Origin: Nocardia speluncae NBRC 108251
GTDB taxonomy: Bacteria; Actinomycetota; Actinomycetes; Mycobacteriales; Mycobacteriaceae
DNA: 64,000 nt
Assembly: GCF_001613245.1 (NCBI RefSeq)
Contig: NZ_BDBZ01000004.1
Location: forward strand, 1-64,000
Direction: 5' to 3'
Shown: in pieces, positions 36,613 to 48,208 of the stretch
How the letters are laid out: each line of letters starts with the position of its first letter
Position numbering within the stretch: the stretch's first letter is position 1
Notes under the pieces: model-generated
What the model was told of the DNA's origin: nothing
Seen by the model: only the letters and a program-made list of their open reading frames with translations
Databases searched by the model: none
Position numbers and translations under genes: made by a program

Positions 36613-37215
36613 ATGAATATTCGGGGGCTGCTCGCCGCCGAGCGAGCCGAGCTCACCACCCTGCTGCGCGATCTGCGCGACGCGGAATGGGACGCGCCGA
36701 CTCTGTGCACCGGCTGGCGGGTACGGGAACTGGTCGGGCATCTGCGGTACGAAGCGATCCCGCTCACCGAATACGCCGGCATCGCCGTGCGCAACCGCTT
36801 CTCCATCGACGGCGTCAACAACACCATGGCCGCGGAAGGGGCGCGCCGGACACCCGCGGAACTGCTGGCCGAATTCGAATCCGCTCCGCGCACGATATCG
36901 CGGCTGTGGCCGCGATTGGGCTTGGCCGACCTGCTGGTCCACCAGCAGGACATCCGGCGCCCCCTGGGCCGGCCCCGCGAAATCCCCGCCGACCGGCTGA
37001 AAGCCGTGCTCGACCATCCCGACCCCTTCGCGCGCCCCGGGCGCCTCACCAGAGGGTTACAGTTCGTCGCGACAGATTTCGACTGGGTCAAGGGATCCGG
37101 GCTTCCGGTCCGCGGCCGCGGCGAGGCACTAGCGTTGGCTATGGTGGGCCGGCCGGTGGTCCTCGACGAACTCGACGGCGAAGGGGTTGCGGAACTGCGT
37201 CGTCGCTGCAGCTGA
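36613..37215 (+). CDS. Maleylpyruvate isomerase/DinB-like (TIGR03083) protein
   Basis: A 200-residue protein beginning with helices LLAAERAELTTLLRDLRDAEWD, then LCTGWRVRELVGHL, with the conserved metal-type pattern of DinB/mycothiol-dependent enzymes, and LADLLVHQQDIRRPLGRPRE in the middle. The family includes mycothiol-dependent maleylpyruvate isomerase and S-transferases, but most members are uncharacterised. The ATG at 36613 is chosen since it begins at the first helix. Followed 37 bases later by another small gene. Confidence 0.78.
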   Translation: MNIRGLLAAERAELTTLLRDLRDAEWDAPTLCTGWRVRELVGHLRYEAIPLTEYAGIAVRNRFSIDGVNNTMAAEGARRTPAELLAEFESAPRTISRLWPRLGLADLLVHQQDIRRPLGRPREIPADRLKAVLDHPDPFARPGRLTRGLQFVATDFDWVKGSGLPVRGRGEALALAMVGRPVVLDELDGEGVAELRRRCS

Positions 37216-37252
37216 ACATCCGAAGTTCGCTTCACCGATGGGAGACGCCCAG

Positions 37253-37684
37253 ATGACCGATTCGCCACTCGCCGCCATGGCAGCGATGATCGGTGAATGG
37301 AAGACGACCACCGATAGGTTCCCCGGCGTGGACGGGCGGACGACGATCGAGTGGCTGGCCGGCGAGGCCTTCCTCCTGGTGCGCTATACCGTGCCGACAG
37401 CGGCGATCGAAAGAACCTGGGTCATGGGGACCGACGACGCCTATCCCGAACGGTTGAAGGTCCTGCAATACGACCGAAACGGTCAGCGCCGGATCTTCAA
37501 CGGAGCCGTCACCGGGCCGCTGTGGCGAGTCTGGCGGGATGCCCCTGGAGACTCACAACGCCTGACCGGCAACCTCGACGAGACCCAGACCACACTCCGG
37601 GCCACCTGGGAGCGTTCCGAGGCCGAACTGGACCCTCGCACCTGGGAACACGAACTCGATATCGTCTTCACCCGGATCGGCTGA
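37253..37684 (+). CDS. DUF1579-like protein
   Basis: A 143-residue beta-rich protein: [20 protein letters not shown] at the start, then [20 protein letters not shown] and a final [11 protein letters not shown]. This matches the general look of DUF1579 (lipocalin-like) proteins of unknown function. The ATG has GGGAGACGCC 4-7 bases upstream. Possibly in one transcript with the preceding gene. Its stop lies 85 bases before hisD. Confidence 0.65.
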   Translation: MTDSPLAAMAAMIGEWKTTTDRFPGVDGRTTIEWLAGEAFLLVRYTVPTAAIERTWVMGTDDAYPERLKVLQYDRNGQRRIFNGAVTGPLWRVWRDAPGDSQRLTGNLDETQTTLRATWERSEAELDPRTWEHELDIVFTRIG

Positions 37685-37769
37685 GGCGGACCACGCGAAT
37701 AACCGGTGGTACCGGCCCGATAGGCTGGTCGGTGTCAACTCGGACAGCCGGACAAGGATCGATACCACT

Positions 37770-40270
<2,501 letters not shown>

Positions 40271-40290
40271 AGCGACAACCGGAAGTGAGC

Positions 40291-40923
40291 ATGAACCGAA
40301 CCGCGCGAGTGGAGCGCACCACCAAGGAATCCGGCATCGTGGTGGAACTGAACCTGGACGGCACCGGGCAGACCGATATCTCCACCGGTGTCCCGTTCTA
40401 CGACCATATGCTCACCGCGCTCGGCACCCATGCCAGTTTCGACCTCACGGTGCGCGCCGACGGCGATATCGAGATCGAGGCACACCATACGGTCGAAGAC
40501 ACCGCCATCGTGTTCGGCCAGGCACTCGGCCAGGCGCTCGGCGACAAGAAGGGCATCCGCCGCTTCGGCGACGCCTACATCCCGATGGACGAAACCCTGG
40601 CGCACGCCGCCGTCGACGTCTCCGGCCGCCCCTACTGTGTGCACACCGGCGAACCCGATCACCTGCTGCACGCTGTGATTCCCGGTGCCCCGGTGCGCGG
40701 CCGCAACGATCCCGGCGCACCGTATTCGACGGTGCTCAACCGGCACGTCTTCGAATCCATCGCGCTCAACGCCCGGATCGCGCTGCACGTGCGGGTGCTC
40801 TACGGCCGCGATCAGCATCACATCACCGAAGCCGAATACAAGGCGGTCGCCCGGGCCTTGCGCGCCGCTGTCGAACCGGACCCGCGAGTGCAGGGTGTGC
40901 CGTCGACGAAGGGGGCACTGTGA
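40291..40923 (+). CDS. hisB: Imidazoleglycerol-phosphate dehydratase
   Basis: A 210-residue dehydratase with the duplicated manganese-binding histidine motifs: [40 protein letters not shown]. Monofunctional; no fused phosphatase. The ATG at 40291 has CCGGAAG upstream; an in-frame GTG at 40285 is possible. hisH starts inside its stop codon. Confidence 0.97.
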   Translation: MNRTARVERTTKESGIVVELNLDGTGQTDISTGVPFYDHMLTALGTHASFDLTVRADGDIEIEAHHTVEDTAIVFGQALGQALGDKKGIRRFGDAYIPMDETLAHAAVDVSGRPYCVHTGEPDHLLHAVIPGAPVRGRNDPGAPYSTVLNRHVFESIALNARIALHVRVLYGRDQHHITEAEYKAVARALRAAVEPDPRVQGVPSTKGAL

Positions 40924-41552
40924 CCTCGGTGGTTCTGCTGGACTACGGCTCCGGCAATCTGCATTCCGCCGAACGCGCCCTGGTCCGGGCGGGTGCGCAG
41001 GTCGAGGTGACCGCTGATCACAGGGCGGCGCTGGCGGCGGACGGTCTGGTGGTTCCGGGCGTCGGCGCCTTCGCGGCCTGTATGGCGGGTCTGCGGGACG
41101 TTCGCGGAGAACGCATCATCGGTCAGCGGCTGGCCGGTGGGCGGCCGGTCCTCGGGATCTGTGTGGGTATGCAGATCCTGTTCGAGCGCGGGGTGGAATT
41201 CGGTGTGGAAACCGAAGGCTGCGGGGAATGGCCCGGTACCGTCGACAAACTCGACGCCCCCGTACTACCGCATATGGGGTGGAACACGGTCGACGCCCCC
41301 GCGGACAGTGTGCTGTTCGCCGGTATGGATGTCGGCACCCGTTTCTATTTCGTCCACACCTACGCCGCCCGGTCCTGGGAACTGCCGCCCAGCGACCACC
41401 TCGCCGGCCCCGCGCTCACCTGGACCGAACACGGCAGCAGCCGCTTCCTGGCCGCGGTGGAGAACGGCGCCCTCTCGGCCACCCAGTTCCATCCCGAGAA
41501 GTCGGGTGACGCGGGTGCCCAGCTGCTTTCCAACTGGGTGAAATCCCTCTGA
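40920..41552 (+). CDS. hisH: Imidazole glycerol phosphate synthase subunit HisH
   Basis: A 210-residue class I glutamine amidotransferase. The nucleophile Cys lies in [13 protein letters not shown], and the His-Glu of the triad in TQFHPEKSG. It supplies ammonia to HisF, which is encoded on the other strand near 32.6 kb. GTG start overlaps the hisB stop. Last gene of the plus-strand his half-operon; in mycobacteria hisA follows directly, here it does not. Confidence 0.97.
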   Translation: MTSVVLLDYGSGNLHSAERALVRAGAQVEVTADHRAALAADGLVVPGVGAFAACMAGLRDVRGERIIGQRLAGGRPVLGICVGMQILFERGVEFGVETEGCGEWPGTVDKLDAPVLPHMGWNTVDAPADSVLFAGMDVGTRFYFVHTYAARSWELPPSDHLAGPALTWTEHGSSRFLAAVENGALSATQFHPEKSGDAGAQLLSNWVKSL

Positions 41553-41607
41553 GCCCGGCCGCCCCTCGACAGGGCGTCCGTGCACGCTGAGCAGGCCCGG
41601 CTGCCGG

Positions 41608-42003
41608 TCAGACAGGTCCCGGCGCCTTCACAGGGTCCGCCCGCAACTGCGCCACTTCCAGTTCGCCGAGCGTCTCCATGAGGCTCATGCGGTGCTCGTG
41701 CAGGCGTTCGAGCCGATCGTCGAGGACAGCCAGGCGGGCCCGGTAGATCTCGAGGGCGTGGCCGGGATCGTCGCACGCGTCCATATCGGACAGATCGAGG
41801 CAGGCGTCGAGCTGTCCGATTCCTTCCATGGTCAGTCCCCGCCGCAGCAGGTCGGCGATCTTGCGCACTCGACCGACACACGATTCGTCGTATTCCCGCC
41901 AGCCGTTGGCGCTGCGGCCGGACCGGAGCAGCCCGTTCTGTTCGTAGTAGCGCAGGGAACGCCGGCTCACGCCGGTTCGCCGCGACAGTTCACCGATACG
42001 CAT
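41608..42003 (-). CDS. MerR-family transcriptional regulator
   Basis: A 131-residue MerR regulator: MRIGELSRRTGVSRRSLRYYE is the helix-turn-helix, RKIADLLRRGLTMEGIG the second wing, then a coiled-coil helix (IYRARLAVLDDRLERLHEHR). No cysteine pair or ligand domain, so the effector is unknown. It is divergent from the SDR gene with a 52-base gap holding a perfect operator palindrome. The ATG is fixed by the MRIGEL start. Confidence 0.9.
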   Translation of the reverse strand: MRIGELSRRTGVSRRSLRYYEQNGLLRSGRSANGWREYDESCVGRVRKIADLLRRGLTMEGIGQLDACLDLSDMDACDDPGHALEIYRARLAVLDDRLERLHEHRMSLMETLGELEVAQLRADPVKAPGPV

Positions 42004-42022
42004 ATCGCCTCCGGGCTTGCTA

Positions 42023-42037
42023 TTGACACCTGTGTCA
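42023..42037. promoter_or_regulatory. MerR operator palindrome / SDR promoter
   Basis: Within the 52-base gap between merR and SDR, TTGACA (42023-42028) starts a perfect palindrome TGACAC-CT-GTGTCA (42024-42037). This is a -35-like element overlapped by a MerR dimer site, the usual arrangement where the regulator sits between -35 and -10. The -10 for the SDR is poorly defined, perhaps TTTAGC or TAGCGT. The SDR ATG follows 18 bases later with no ribosome site, so its mRNA may be leaderless. Confidence 0.7.
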
Positions 42038-42055
42038 CTGTTTAGCGTTGGTGCC

Positions 42056-42850
42056 ATGGCGATTGATTCCCCCGCACATGATTACCCGCCGAGCCGCGGG
42101 CCGCACGGTGACCTGTCCGGCCGTACTGCCCTGGTCACCGGCGGCGGTTCCGGTATCGGGGCCGCAGTCGCGGTGGCGCTGGCCGACCGTGGGATGGATG
42201 TCGTGGTGACCGGCCGGCGGCGTCCGGCGCTCGAGAACACGGCCCGCCGGTCCCCGGCGCTGCGCATCCACGTCGGCGACGTCTCCGATCCACACGACGC
42301 CGCAACCATGGTGCGCGCCGCACAGGACGTGAACGGGCGCCTCGACGTGGTCGTCAACAATGCCGGGTTCGGTATCGCGGCCCGGCTGGGCGAGATCGAT
42401 CCGGATGATGCCCAGCGCATGTGGGCCACCAATGTGCTGGGACCGACTCTGGTGACACAGGCCGCGCTGCCGGATCTACGCGTCCGCGGCGGCGCGGTGA
42501 TCAACATTTCCAGTACTTTCGGCACCAGGACAGCGCCCGGTATCAGCCACTACGGGGCGGGAAAAGCCGCGCTCGAACAGCTGACCCGGAGCTGGGCGGT
42601 GGAATTGGCCGACGCGGGAATCCGGGTCAACGCGGTGGCTCCCGGGCCGACCGAGAGCGAAGCGCTGGACCGCATGGGCCTGTCCGCTACGGAAGCCGAA
42701 CAGGCGAGGGCACAGGAAACTGCGAATATTCCGCTGGGCCGGCGAGGCCAACCCAGCGATGTGGCCGAGTGGGTGGTCGCGCTGGCCCGCCCGGACTCCT
42801 GGATCACCGGGCAGGTGCTCGGTGTCGACGGCGGGTATTCGGTGGTCTGA
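42056..42850 (+). CDS. Short-chain dehydrogenase/reductase
   Basis: A 264-residue classical SDR. The cofactor loop is TGGGSGIGAA, NNAG follows in VVVNNAGFGIAAR, catalytic Ser in INISSTFGT, and YxxxK in YGAGKAALEQL. The end DSWITGQVLGVDGGYSVV is typical. TGRRR after the second strand suggests NADP preference. Substrate unknown. The first 30 residues (MAIDSPAHDYPPSRG...) are a short extension. Likely controlled by the divergent MerR. Confidence 0.93.
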   Translation: MAIDSPAHDYPPSRGPHGDLSGRTALVTGGGSGIGAAVAVALADRGMDVVVTGRRRPALENTARRSPALRIHVGDVSDPHDAATMVRAAQDVNGRLDVVVNNAGFGIAARLGEIDPDDAQRMWATNVLGPTLVTQAALPDLRVRGGAVINISSTFGTRTAPGISHYGAGKAALEQLTRSWAVELADAGIRVNAVAPGPTESEALDRMGLSATEAEQARAQETANIPLGRRGQPSDVAEWVVALARPDSWITGQVLGVDGGYSVV

Positions 42851-42863
42851 CCGGCTCGAACCG

Positions 42864-43835
42864 CTATGCCGCGCATTTCGCGTTGGGTGGAGCCGGTGGC
42901 GCGGCGACCACCCCGCCCGCGACATCGACCAGGAAGTCGCGGTTGCCGTCGAGGGGTTCGGTGCCCTGGATCAGTCGTTCGACCACACATCCCGCTTCGA
43001 ACAGCGCCGGGCCGACATTGTGGCGGCCCGGTTCCACCACACCGTCCAGGGTGCGCCCGCTGACGATGGAGTACATGGTGCTCGGTTTACCGGCCAGCAT
43101 GAGGGCGGCACGCATCTGCATACTGGCCGCATAGGGCACCACCTCGTCGGCGGTGCCGTGAACGAGGAAGGCGTGCCGGATGCTCATCCGGCCGGCCTGG
43201 AGCGCCGGGGAACGTTCGGCGTAGGCGAGCGGGCAGAGGGTGGGGGCACATCCACCGGCATCGCGCTGGATCTGGGCCTGTAGCGCAGGATAGTCGGCGG
43301 CGGGCCCGTGGAAATGGGTGAACAGATCCGACGGGCCGAAGGTGTCGACCCAGTAGTCGAACAAACCGGCGGGGCCGTAGGCGGCGGCCAGGCCGGAAGT
43401 CATGGCGCCCTGGCTCCAGCCCCACAGCACGGTGCGCGCAACCCTGGGATTCATCCACTTGTACCACTGGGTGGCGGCCACCAGATCGTGCCAGCCGGCC
43501 CATAGGTTCCAGTCGCCTGTCGGCCACTGCGGGCTGCCGCGCAGATCCATGGATAGGATCGGAGTGGCGGTGCGGGCGGCGATCGAGGTCAGGTACTCGG
43601 AGTATTGGGCCGCGGACCCCTTGTGCCCGTGCGCGGCCACCACCAGGGCATTGCCGACCGCACAGCCCTGCGGTTCGTACACCAGTCCGGTGGCCATTTC
43701 ACCGTCGACCGGCACCGCGACCGGGCGCGTATGCACCGAGCAGGCGTCGGACGCGGCCGCGGGTGCGGCCAGCAGGGTCGCCGTCAACGCCGGGAGCAAC
43801 AACCCGGCCAAATAGCTCAGTGCACGTCTGCTCAT
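42864..43835 (-). CDS. Secreted alpha/beta-hydrolase
   Basis: A 323-residue exported protein. The N-terminus MSRRALSYLAGLLLPALTAT with AAPAAASDAC is a signal peptide with likely cleavage after AAA-S. The hydrolase core has VVAAHGHKGS (oxyanion area), nucleophile Ser in LWGWSQGAMTSG, and the C-terminal His in EPGRHNVG. It has four or more cysteines, suggesting disulfides. Resembles PHB-depolymerase-like or cutinase-like esterases, but substrate is unclear. The ATG at 43835 is chosen over a very long upstream frame with non-protein composition. Convergent with the SDR gene. Confidence 0.8.
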   Translation of the reverse strand: MSRRALSYLAGLLLPALTATLLAAPAAASDACSVHTRPVAVPVDGEMATGLVYEPQGCAVGNALVVAAHGHKGSAAQYSEYLTSIAARTATPILSMDLRGSPQWPTGDWNLWAGWHDLVAATQWYKWMNPRVARTVLWGWSQGAMTSGLAAAYGPAGLFDYWVDTFGPSDLFTHFHGPAADYPALQAQIQRDAGGCAPTLCPLAYAERSPALQAGRMSIRHAFLVHGTADEVVPYAASMQMRAALMLAGKPSTMYSIVSGRTLDGVVEPGRHNVGPALFEAGCVVERLIQGTEPLDGNRDFLVDVAGGVVAAPPAPPNAKCAA

Positions 43836-44208
43836 AACAGGAATATTTCCACGCCAGAGGCCGGGTGAGCGGGAACCACACTGGGCCCGTCGGCAATTCG
43901 CCGCAACAACGCTGAGTGGGTAATCCTCTCGCCCCCTATGAGCCGCCACTGCGGGGCATGCTGCGGGCCGGTCACCGAGCCCCGGCCCCGAGCGCTCGCT
44001 CCGATCCGGGTGACCGCTGGGTCTCTCGCGTCGCGGCCACAGGCCCACCGCCGGGGTAGAGCCGTTCCGGTGCGGGAACCTGCCCACGGCCGGCCCGGAA
44101 ACGATGGTTCGCGGGCTGCTGCGCACCGCACGGCGGTGAGCGGCGGGGCAACCCGGGCCCCGGACTCCGCAGCCGCGAATGTCGGTGGGCACCGCTAGCA
44201 TCCGCCTC
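43836..44208. other. Divergent intergenic region; no gene seen
   Basis: These 373 bases separate the hydrolase and the AlkZ-like gene and should hold both promoters. The only structure noticed is a spaced inverted repeat CGGTCACC (43969-43976) / GGTGACCG (44009-44016). No short gene with a ribosome site is convincing. Confidence 0.4.
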
Positions 44209-45387
44209 ATGTACGCCTTCACCACCGAGCAGCGACGGGCACGCCTCGGGATCCGGCATCGGCTGGCGGTCGAATCCCGTAGCAGCGACGTCGCCGAAAT
44301 CGCGCGCTCCCTGGTGGTACTGCACGCCACCGATCCGGCCACCGTGCACCTCTCGGTGGCCGCTCGGGGCACGGCGCTCGCTCCGGCCCACGTGGAGCGC
44401 GCGCTGTACGACGATCGTTCGCTGCTGCGCATGCTGGCGATGCGGCGCACCATGTTCGTGGCGCCGGTCGAGCTGGCGCCCGTACTGCACGCCTCCTGCG
44501 CCGGCGACCTGGCTGCCCGGCAACGCCGCACCTACGCGAAGTACCTGGCGGACGCCGATATCGGCGACGGCGATCCAGAGTCCTGGCTGGCCGCCGTCGC
44601 AGACGACACCTATCGCGCGCTTCTGGCACGGGGCAGCGCTACCGGCGCCCAGCTGAGCAAGGATGTCCCCGCGCTGCGCACCCAGGTGAACACGAGCCCT
44701 GAGAAGTCGTACTCCAAACCGACCTCGATCACCACCTGGGTGCTCCTACTGCTCGGCACCGAAGGCCGGATCGTCCGCGCCCGGCCGGGCGGCAGCTGGT
44801 CCAGCAGCCAGTATTCGTGGGCTCCGGCCGAATCCTGGCTGCCCGCGCCCATCGACCACCTGGACGCAGGTGTTGCCCGCACCGAACTGGTACGCCGCTG
44901 GCTGCAGACCTTCGGCCCCGCTCCGATCGGGGATATCAAATGGTGGACAGGCTGGACGCTGGGGCAGGTCCGCACAACACTGGCCCGGCTGGAGACGGTG
45001 GAGGTCGATCTCGACGGCACCACCGGGCTGCTGCTCGCCGACGATCTCGATCCGGTTCCTGCCCCGCCGCCCTGGGCCGCCCTGCTACCGGCATTGGACC
45101 CCACACCGATGGGCTGGCAATCCCGCGACTGGTACCTGGGCGGCCACAAAGAACAACTGTTCGACCGCAACGGCAATATCGGGCCGAGTATCTGGTTCGA
45201 CGGCCGGATCGTCGGCGGCTGGGCGCAACGTAAGGACGGCGAGATCGCGACCCGGCTGCTGGAAGATATCGGGGCCGATGCCCGCGCCCTCGTCACCGCC
45301 GAGGCCGAGCGCGCGGCCGGCTGGTACGGCGAGCTCCGCCCGACCCCCCGCTTCCGCACTCCCCTGGAGCGGGAACTCACCGCCTGA
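44209..45387 (+). CDS. AlkZ-like winged-helix DNA-binding protein (HTH_42)
   Basis: A 392-residue protein of the YcaQ/AlkZ superfamily. AlkZ glycosylases unhook DNA interstrand crosslinks. The N-terminus YAFTTEQRRARLGIRHRLA and the HATDPATVHLSVAARG stretch occupy the place where AlkZ and AZL glycosylases have a QxQ/QxD catalytic motif, so here it reads HxTD. Middle winged helices (LLARGSATGAQL) and the C-terminal beta domain ending in WFDGRIVGGWAQRKDGEI are present. Glycosylase activity is therefore uncertain. ATG at 44209 is preferred over 44179. Confidence 0.75.
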   Translation: MYAFTTEQRRARLGIRHRLAVESRSSDVAEIARSLVVLHATDPATVHLSVAARGTALAPAHVERALYDDRSLLRMLAMRRTMFVAPVELAPVLHASCAGDLAARQRRTYAKYLADADIGDGDPESWLAAVADDTYRALLARGSATGAQLSKDVPALRTQVNTSPEKSYSKPTSITTWVLLLLGTEGRIVRARPGGSWSSSQYSWAPAESWLPAPIDHLDAGVARTELVRRWLQTFGPAPIGDIKWWTGWTLGQVRTTLARLETVEVDLDGTTGLLLADDLDPVPAPPPWAALLPALDPTPMGWQSRDWYLGGHKEQLFDRNGNIGPSIWFDGRIVGGWAQRKDGEIATRLLEDIGADARALVTAEAERAAGWYGELRPTPRFRTPLERELTA

Positions 45388-45413
45388 GCGGCGCTTCGAG
45401 ATAGATTGCCGCC

Positions 45414-46052
45414 ATGCGAATCCGAACGTTCGAGGAACGGGACCGACCGGCACTACGGCAGCTGGCGTTGCGGGCGGGGCAGGGCTCGCCGACCGAATCC
45501 CTGTGGGGCCATCCGGAATCCGAGGCGCAGATATACCTCGATCCCTACATGGATCGCGAACCCGAATCGTTGTTCCTGGCCGAATCCGACGGCGAACCAA
45601 TCGGTTACCTCACCGGTTGCGTGAATACGGATGCCTTCCCGGGCGAGGACCAGCGAATCGCGGACGCCATCCGGACGCACCGCCTGATCCTGCGTCGCCG
45701 GCCGGTTCTGTTCTTCGCCCGCAGCGCATTCGACGCCGCGAGCGCGGCGCTGCGCCGTACACCGACCGCCGGCGAAATCCACGATCCGCGCTGGCCTTCT
45801 CATCTGCACATCAATGTCGTGCCCGAGGCCCGCGGCACCGGCGCGGCGGACAGACTGATGGAGCATTGGTTCGCGCGGCTCCGGTCGGTGGGTTCATCCG
45901 GGTGCTATCTGCAGACACTGGTTGAGAACACCCGGGCCGTCCGGTTCTTCGGACGGATGGGCTTTGTCCCGCACGGACCGACGCAAGCGGTGCCGGGGCT
46001 GCGTTACCAGGGCAAACGAGTTCACCAGCAGACCATGGTCCGCAGCTGCTGA
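45414..46052 (+). CDS. GNAT-family N-acetyltransferase
   Basis: A 212-residue acetyltransferase. The acetyl-CoA motif is in HINVVPEARGTGAADRLM, and the C-terminal strands CYLQTLVENTRAVRFF and MGFVPHGPTQAVPG follow. The N-terminal part is longer than the minimal fold. Acceptor unknown. ATG follows AGATTGCC; it lies 26 bases after the AlkZ-like gene and may be co-transcribed. Confidence 0.86.
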   Translation: MRIRTFEERDRPALRQLALRAGQGSPTESLWGHPESEAQIYLDPYMDREPESLFLAESDGEPIGYLTGCVNTDAFPGEDQRIADAIRTHRLILRRRPVLFFARSAFDAASAALRRTPTAGEIHDPRWPSHLHINVVPEARGTGAADRLMEHWFARLRSVGSSGCYLQTLVENTRAVRFFGRMGFVPHGPTQAVPGLRYQGKRVHQQTMVRSC

Positions 46053-46069
46053 CAGACTCCGCCGCCGGA

Positions 46070-46534
46070 CTATTTCCCGGCCGGCCGCGTCGCGTGATCG
46101 TCGAGCACCCGGCCGAGCAGCGTAACCAGAGTTCGGCGTTCCGCGGCGGATAGAGCGGCGAGGAGATCCTGTTGAGCGAGGTCCAGCCTGCGGTCCAGCT
46201 CGCGGAGATGTTCCCGGCCGGGATCCGCCAGGTTCACGATATTGCGCCGCCGATCATCCGGATCGGCGGCGCGCTCCACAAGGCCCCTGGCCACCAGATC
46301 GTTCAGGACGGCCACGATATCGCTGCGATCGATTCCGGTGCGGCGCCCGAGTTCGGCCTGACTGCCGGCACCGCCTTCGTCCAGCGTGGTCAGCACCGCG
46401 TAGTGGTACCGGCGCGAACCCGTACCGGCCAGCGCCTGTTCGGTCGCCCGGTCGGCGAGTAGCGCGGTCTGGTTGATCAGTCGCGTCGGCAGACTACGTA
46501 GCCTGCTCGCGGCCCCCTGGTGCGCGACGTTCAT
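46070..46534 (-). CDS. MarR-family transcriptional regulator
   Basis: A 154-residue regulator: AELGRRTGIDRSDIVAVLNDLVARGLVER is the helix-turn-helix, with wing DRRRNIVNLADPG. The N-terminal dimerisation helix is HQGAASRLRSLPTRLINQT. Convergent with the GNAT gene. No divergent partner within 300 bases. Ligand unknown. Confidence 0.88.
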   Translation of the reverse strand: MNVAHQGAASRLRSLPTRLINQTALLADRATEQALAGTGSRRYHYAVLTTLDEGGAGSQAELGRRTGIDRSDIVAVLNDLVARGLVERAADPDDRRRNIVNLADPGREHLRELDRRLDLAQQDLLAALSAAERRTLVTLLGRVLDDHATRPAGK

Positions 46535-46841
46535 ATCGGCAATCTAGCAACCACCCGTTGGCAGGACCCATAAAACCCTCCGCTCCCGCGCAGGCACATC
46601 GAGGTTGTTCACGCCGGGCTGATGCCGGTTGCGACTTCTACCTCGAAAACGCGTTGAAGGCCTCGAACACGTCCAAGCCGTCAAGCCCTGGCCCTTCGAC
46701 GCGTCGGCGTGCTGTAGGCACTGCTGCGCGACAACCGGCCTTCACTCCCGCCCCACCGATCGCGCGAGCGGTTCGACTTCATCATTGAGCTCATCGGGAT
46801 CTGACCGTCCTCTCACGACAGCCCTGTGCGACACTGACGAC
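46535..46841. other. Intergenic with possible coding remnant
   Basis: No intact gene in these 307 bases. One plus-strand frame at about 46719-46803 reads LLRDNRP, then RERFDFIIELIGI and a stop, and looks like a natural protein end, but nothing upstream continues it. It may be the tail of a deleted gene. Confidence 0.35.
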
Positions 46842-47936
46842 GTGCAACCGAAGCGTAGGGTTCACTTCGTGGGCAGCTTGCCCGCACAGTTGGACAGTCC
46901 AGCGAAGGCGATGGTGTTCGCCGTCGACACTGCCGGTGAGTTCCTGGATGGCCTGGTTCCCGGCGGCGAAGCGGATCCCTATCGCGCCCAGTGGTACATC
47001 AGACCCGTCATCGATCGGCTCGACAGCATCCCCGTACTGGAGCCGGTGCGGCGCGGTGATTGGTCGACGCTGCGTTCCCGCAACACTTTTCGGCTCCGGC
47101 CGGGCCGATCGCTGGGCGAAGCGGATATCGACGCCGCACTCGGCTATGCGGAGGAAGCCGGTCGTGCCATCGAGGCGTTGGCCGATATGCGCCGAACAGA
47201 TCCCGGCCTACGTTTACAGGTAGGCATACCGACGCCGTTCGTCATCGGTTTCATCGCTTTCGAGGCACGGATGCTCGTGTGGCGCCGACGCTCGGCGCAC
47301 CGCGGTGACCGACGCTTCCCCTATTACCGCCCGATCGTCGACGCCACCGTCAGGGAAATCCTGCGGATCCACGAGACGTTGGGGGACAACGTCGTATTCC
47401 AACTCGAACTTGCCGCGGAGACGCTCCTCTGTGCGCGGATGCCCGCGGTCCTGCGGCAGGCTGCGGCCACCGCAGCAGGTCGAGCGATCGCACGCCTCGT
47501 TGCACAGGCACCCTACGGTGCCCGTTTCGGGGTACACCTCTGCTACGGAAGCCTCGACGACAAGCCCGTCGTGGCGCCGAGGTCTACGAAGGCGGTCGTT
47601 GTGCTGGCCAACGCGATTGCGCGATACTGGCCTGCGGGAAGACATCTCGCGTTCGTCCACCTGCCCATCGGCAACGGCAAGTCGGCACCGGTGCGACCGC
47701 GGTACTACGAGCCTTTGGCCCGCCTCGAATTGCCTGCCACTACGCGAGTTGCCGCCGGGCTCGCGCATCCGGCGCAGCCGCTCGAGCAAGCACGACTGAG
47801 CCTTGCGGCGGCGGAGTCGGCCTACGGCGGCCTGTTGGACATCGCGGCCCCCTGTGGTCTGGGCCGGTACAGCACCGTCGACCGGGCACGGTCTGCAGTA
47901 GCACACGCAGTCGCCCTGGCCGAAACCGATCTGTGA
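46842..47936 (+). CDS. MetE/UROD-like barrel protein with putative zinc site
   Basis: A 364-residue protein I cannot name. Its pattern is that of the cobalamin-independent methionine synthase/UROD barrel: HFVGSLPAQLDSP at the start, LQVGIPTPFVIGF, NVVFQLELAAETLLCA, GVHLCYGSLDDKP and, near the end, AAPCGLGRYSTVDRA. HLCYG and CGLGR sit where MetE has its zinc His-x-Cys and the CGL(K)TR cysteine, so a zinc-activated thiol methyl transfer is possible. The MetE N-terminal half and DIEP-like region are absent. Start GTG at 46842 gives VQPKRRVHFVG. Upstream frame extensions are poor. A neighbour encodes a methyltransferase. Confidence 0.6.
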   Translation: MQPKRRVHFVGSLPAQLDSPAKAMVFAVDTAGEFLDGLVPGGEADPYRAQWYIRPVIDRLDSIPVLEPVRRGDWSTLRSRNTFRLRPGRSLGEADIDAALGYAEEAGRAIEALADMRRTDPGLRLQVGIPTPFVIGFIAFEARMLVWRRRSAHRGDRRFPYYRPIVDATVREILRIHETLGDNVVFQLELAAETLLCARMPAVLRQAAATAAGRAIARLVAQAPYGARFGVHLCYGSLDDKPVVAPRSTKAVVVLANAIARYWPAGRHLAFVHLPIGNGKSAPVRPRYYEPLARLELPATTRVAAGLAHPAQPLEQARLSLAAAESAYGGLLDIAAPCGLGRYSTVDRARSAVAHAVALAETDL

Positions 47937-47957
47937 AACGGCCGGTGGTCACGGCAA

Positions 47958-47998
47958 CGTCGCCGGCCCTCCTCGCCGGCCCGAGCCGACCGGCGACG
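47958..47998 (+). terminator. Hairpin after MetE-like gene
   Basis: CGTCGCCGG (47958-47966) pairs with CCGGCGACG (47990-47998); an inner GCCGGC-CCTCCTC-GCCGGC hairpin competes. It starts 22 bases after the gene's stop. No T tract. Confidence 0.5.
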
Positions 47999-48208
47999 AC
48001 ACGTGGAAGGATGTGCTCGCGCACCGGACTCCGACTTTCCGGATCACATTTCTTCGGAACATGTTTCGTAGACAGCCAGGGCCGGGGAGCGCGGTTCGGC
48101 CGGGCTGAGCGCTGACTCGTCCGCGTAACGCGTACTCCACTCCGTGTGAGGCCGAGAGATCCCCCGAGGCACGCATATCCGAGGTCGCCGTCGGCTACGA
48201 TTGCACCC

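Noticed and set aside
43969..44016. Inverted repeat CGGTCACC/GGTGACCG in the hydrolase/AlkZ-like gap as an operator
   Set aside because: Arms are 32 bases apart and composed of common GC-rich words; no regulator gene adjacent.
46719..46803. Plus-strand frame ending RERFDFIIELIGI with a stop, resembling a natural protein terminus
   Set aside because: No continuing frame, start codon or domain upstream; too short to call a gene. Mentioned only as a possible remnant.
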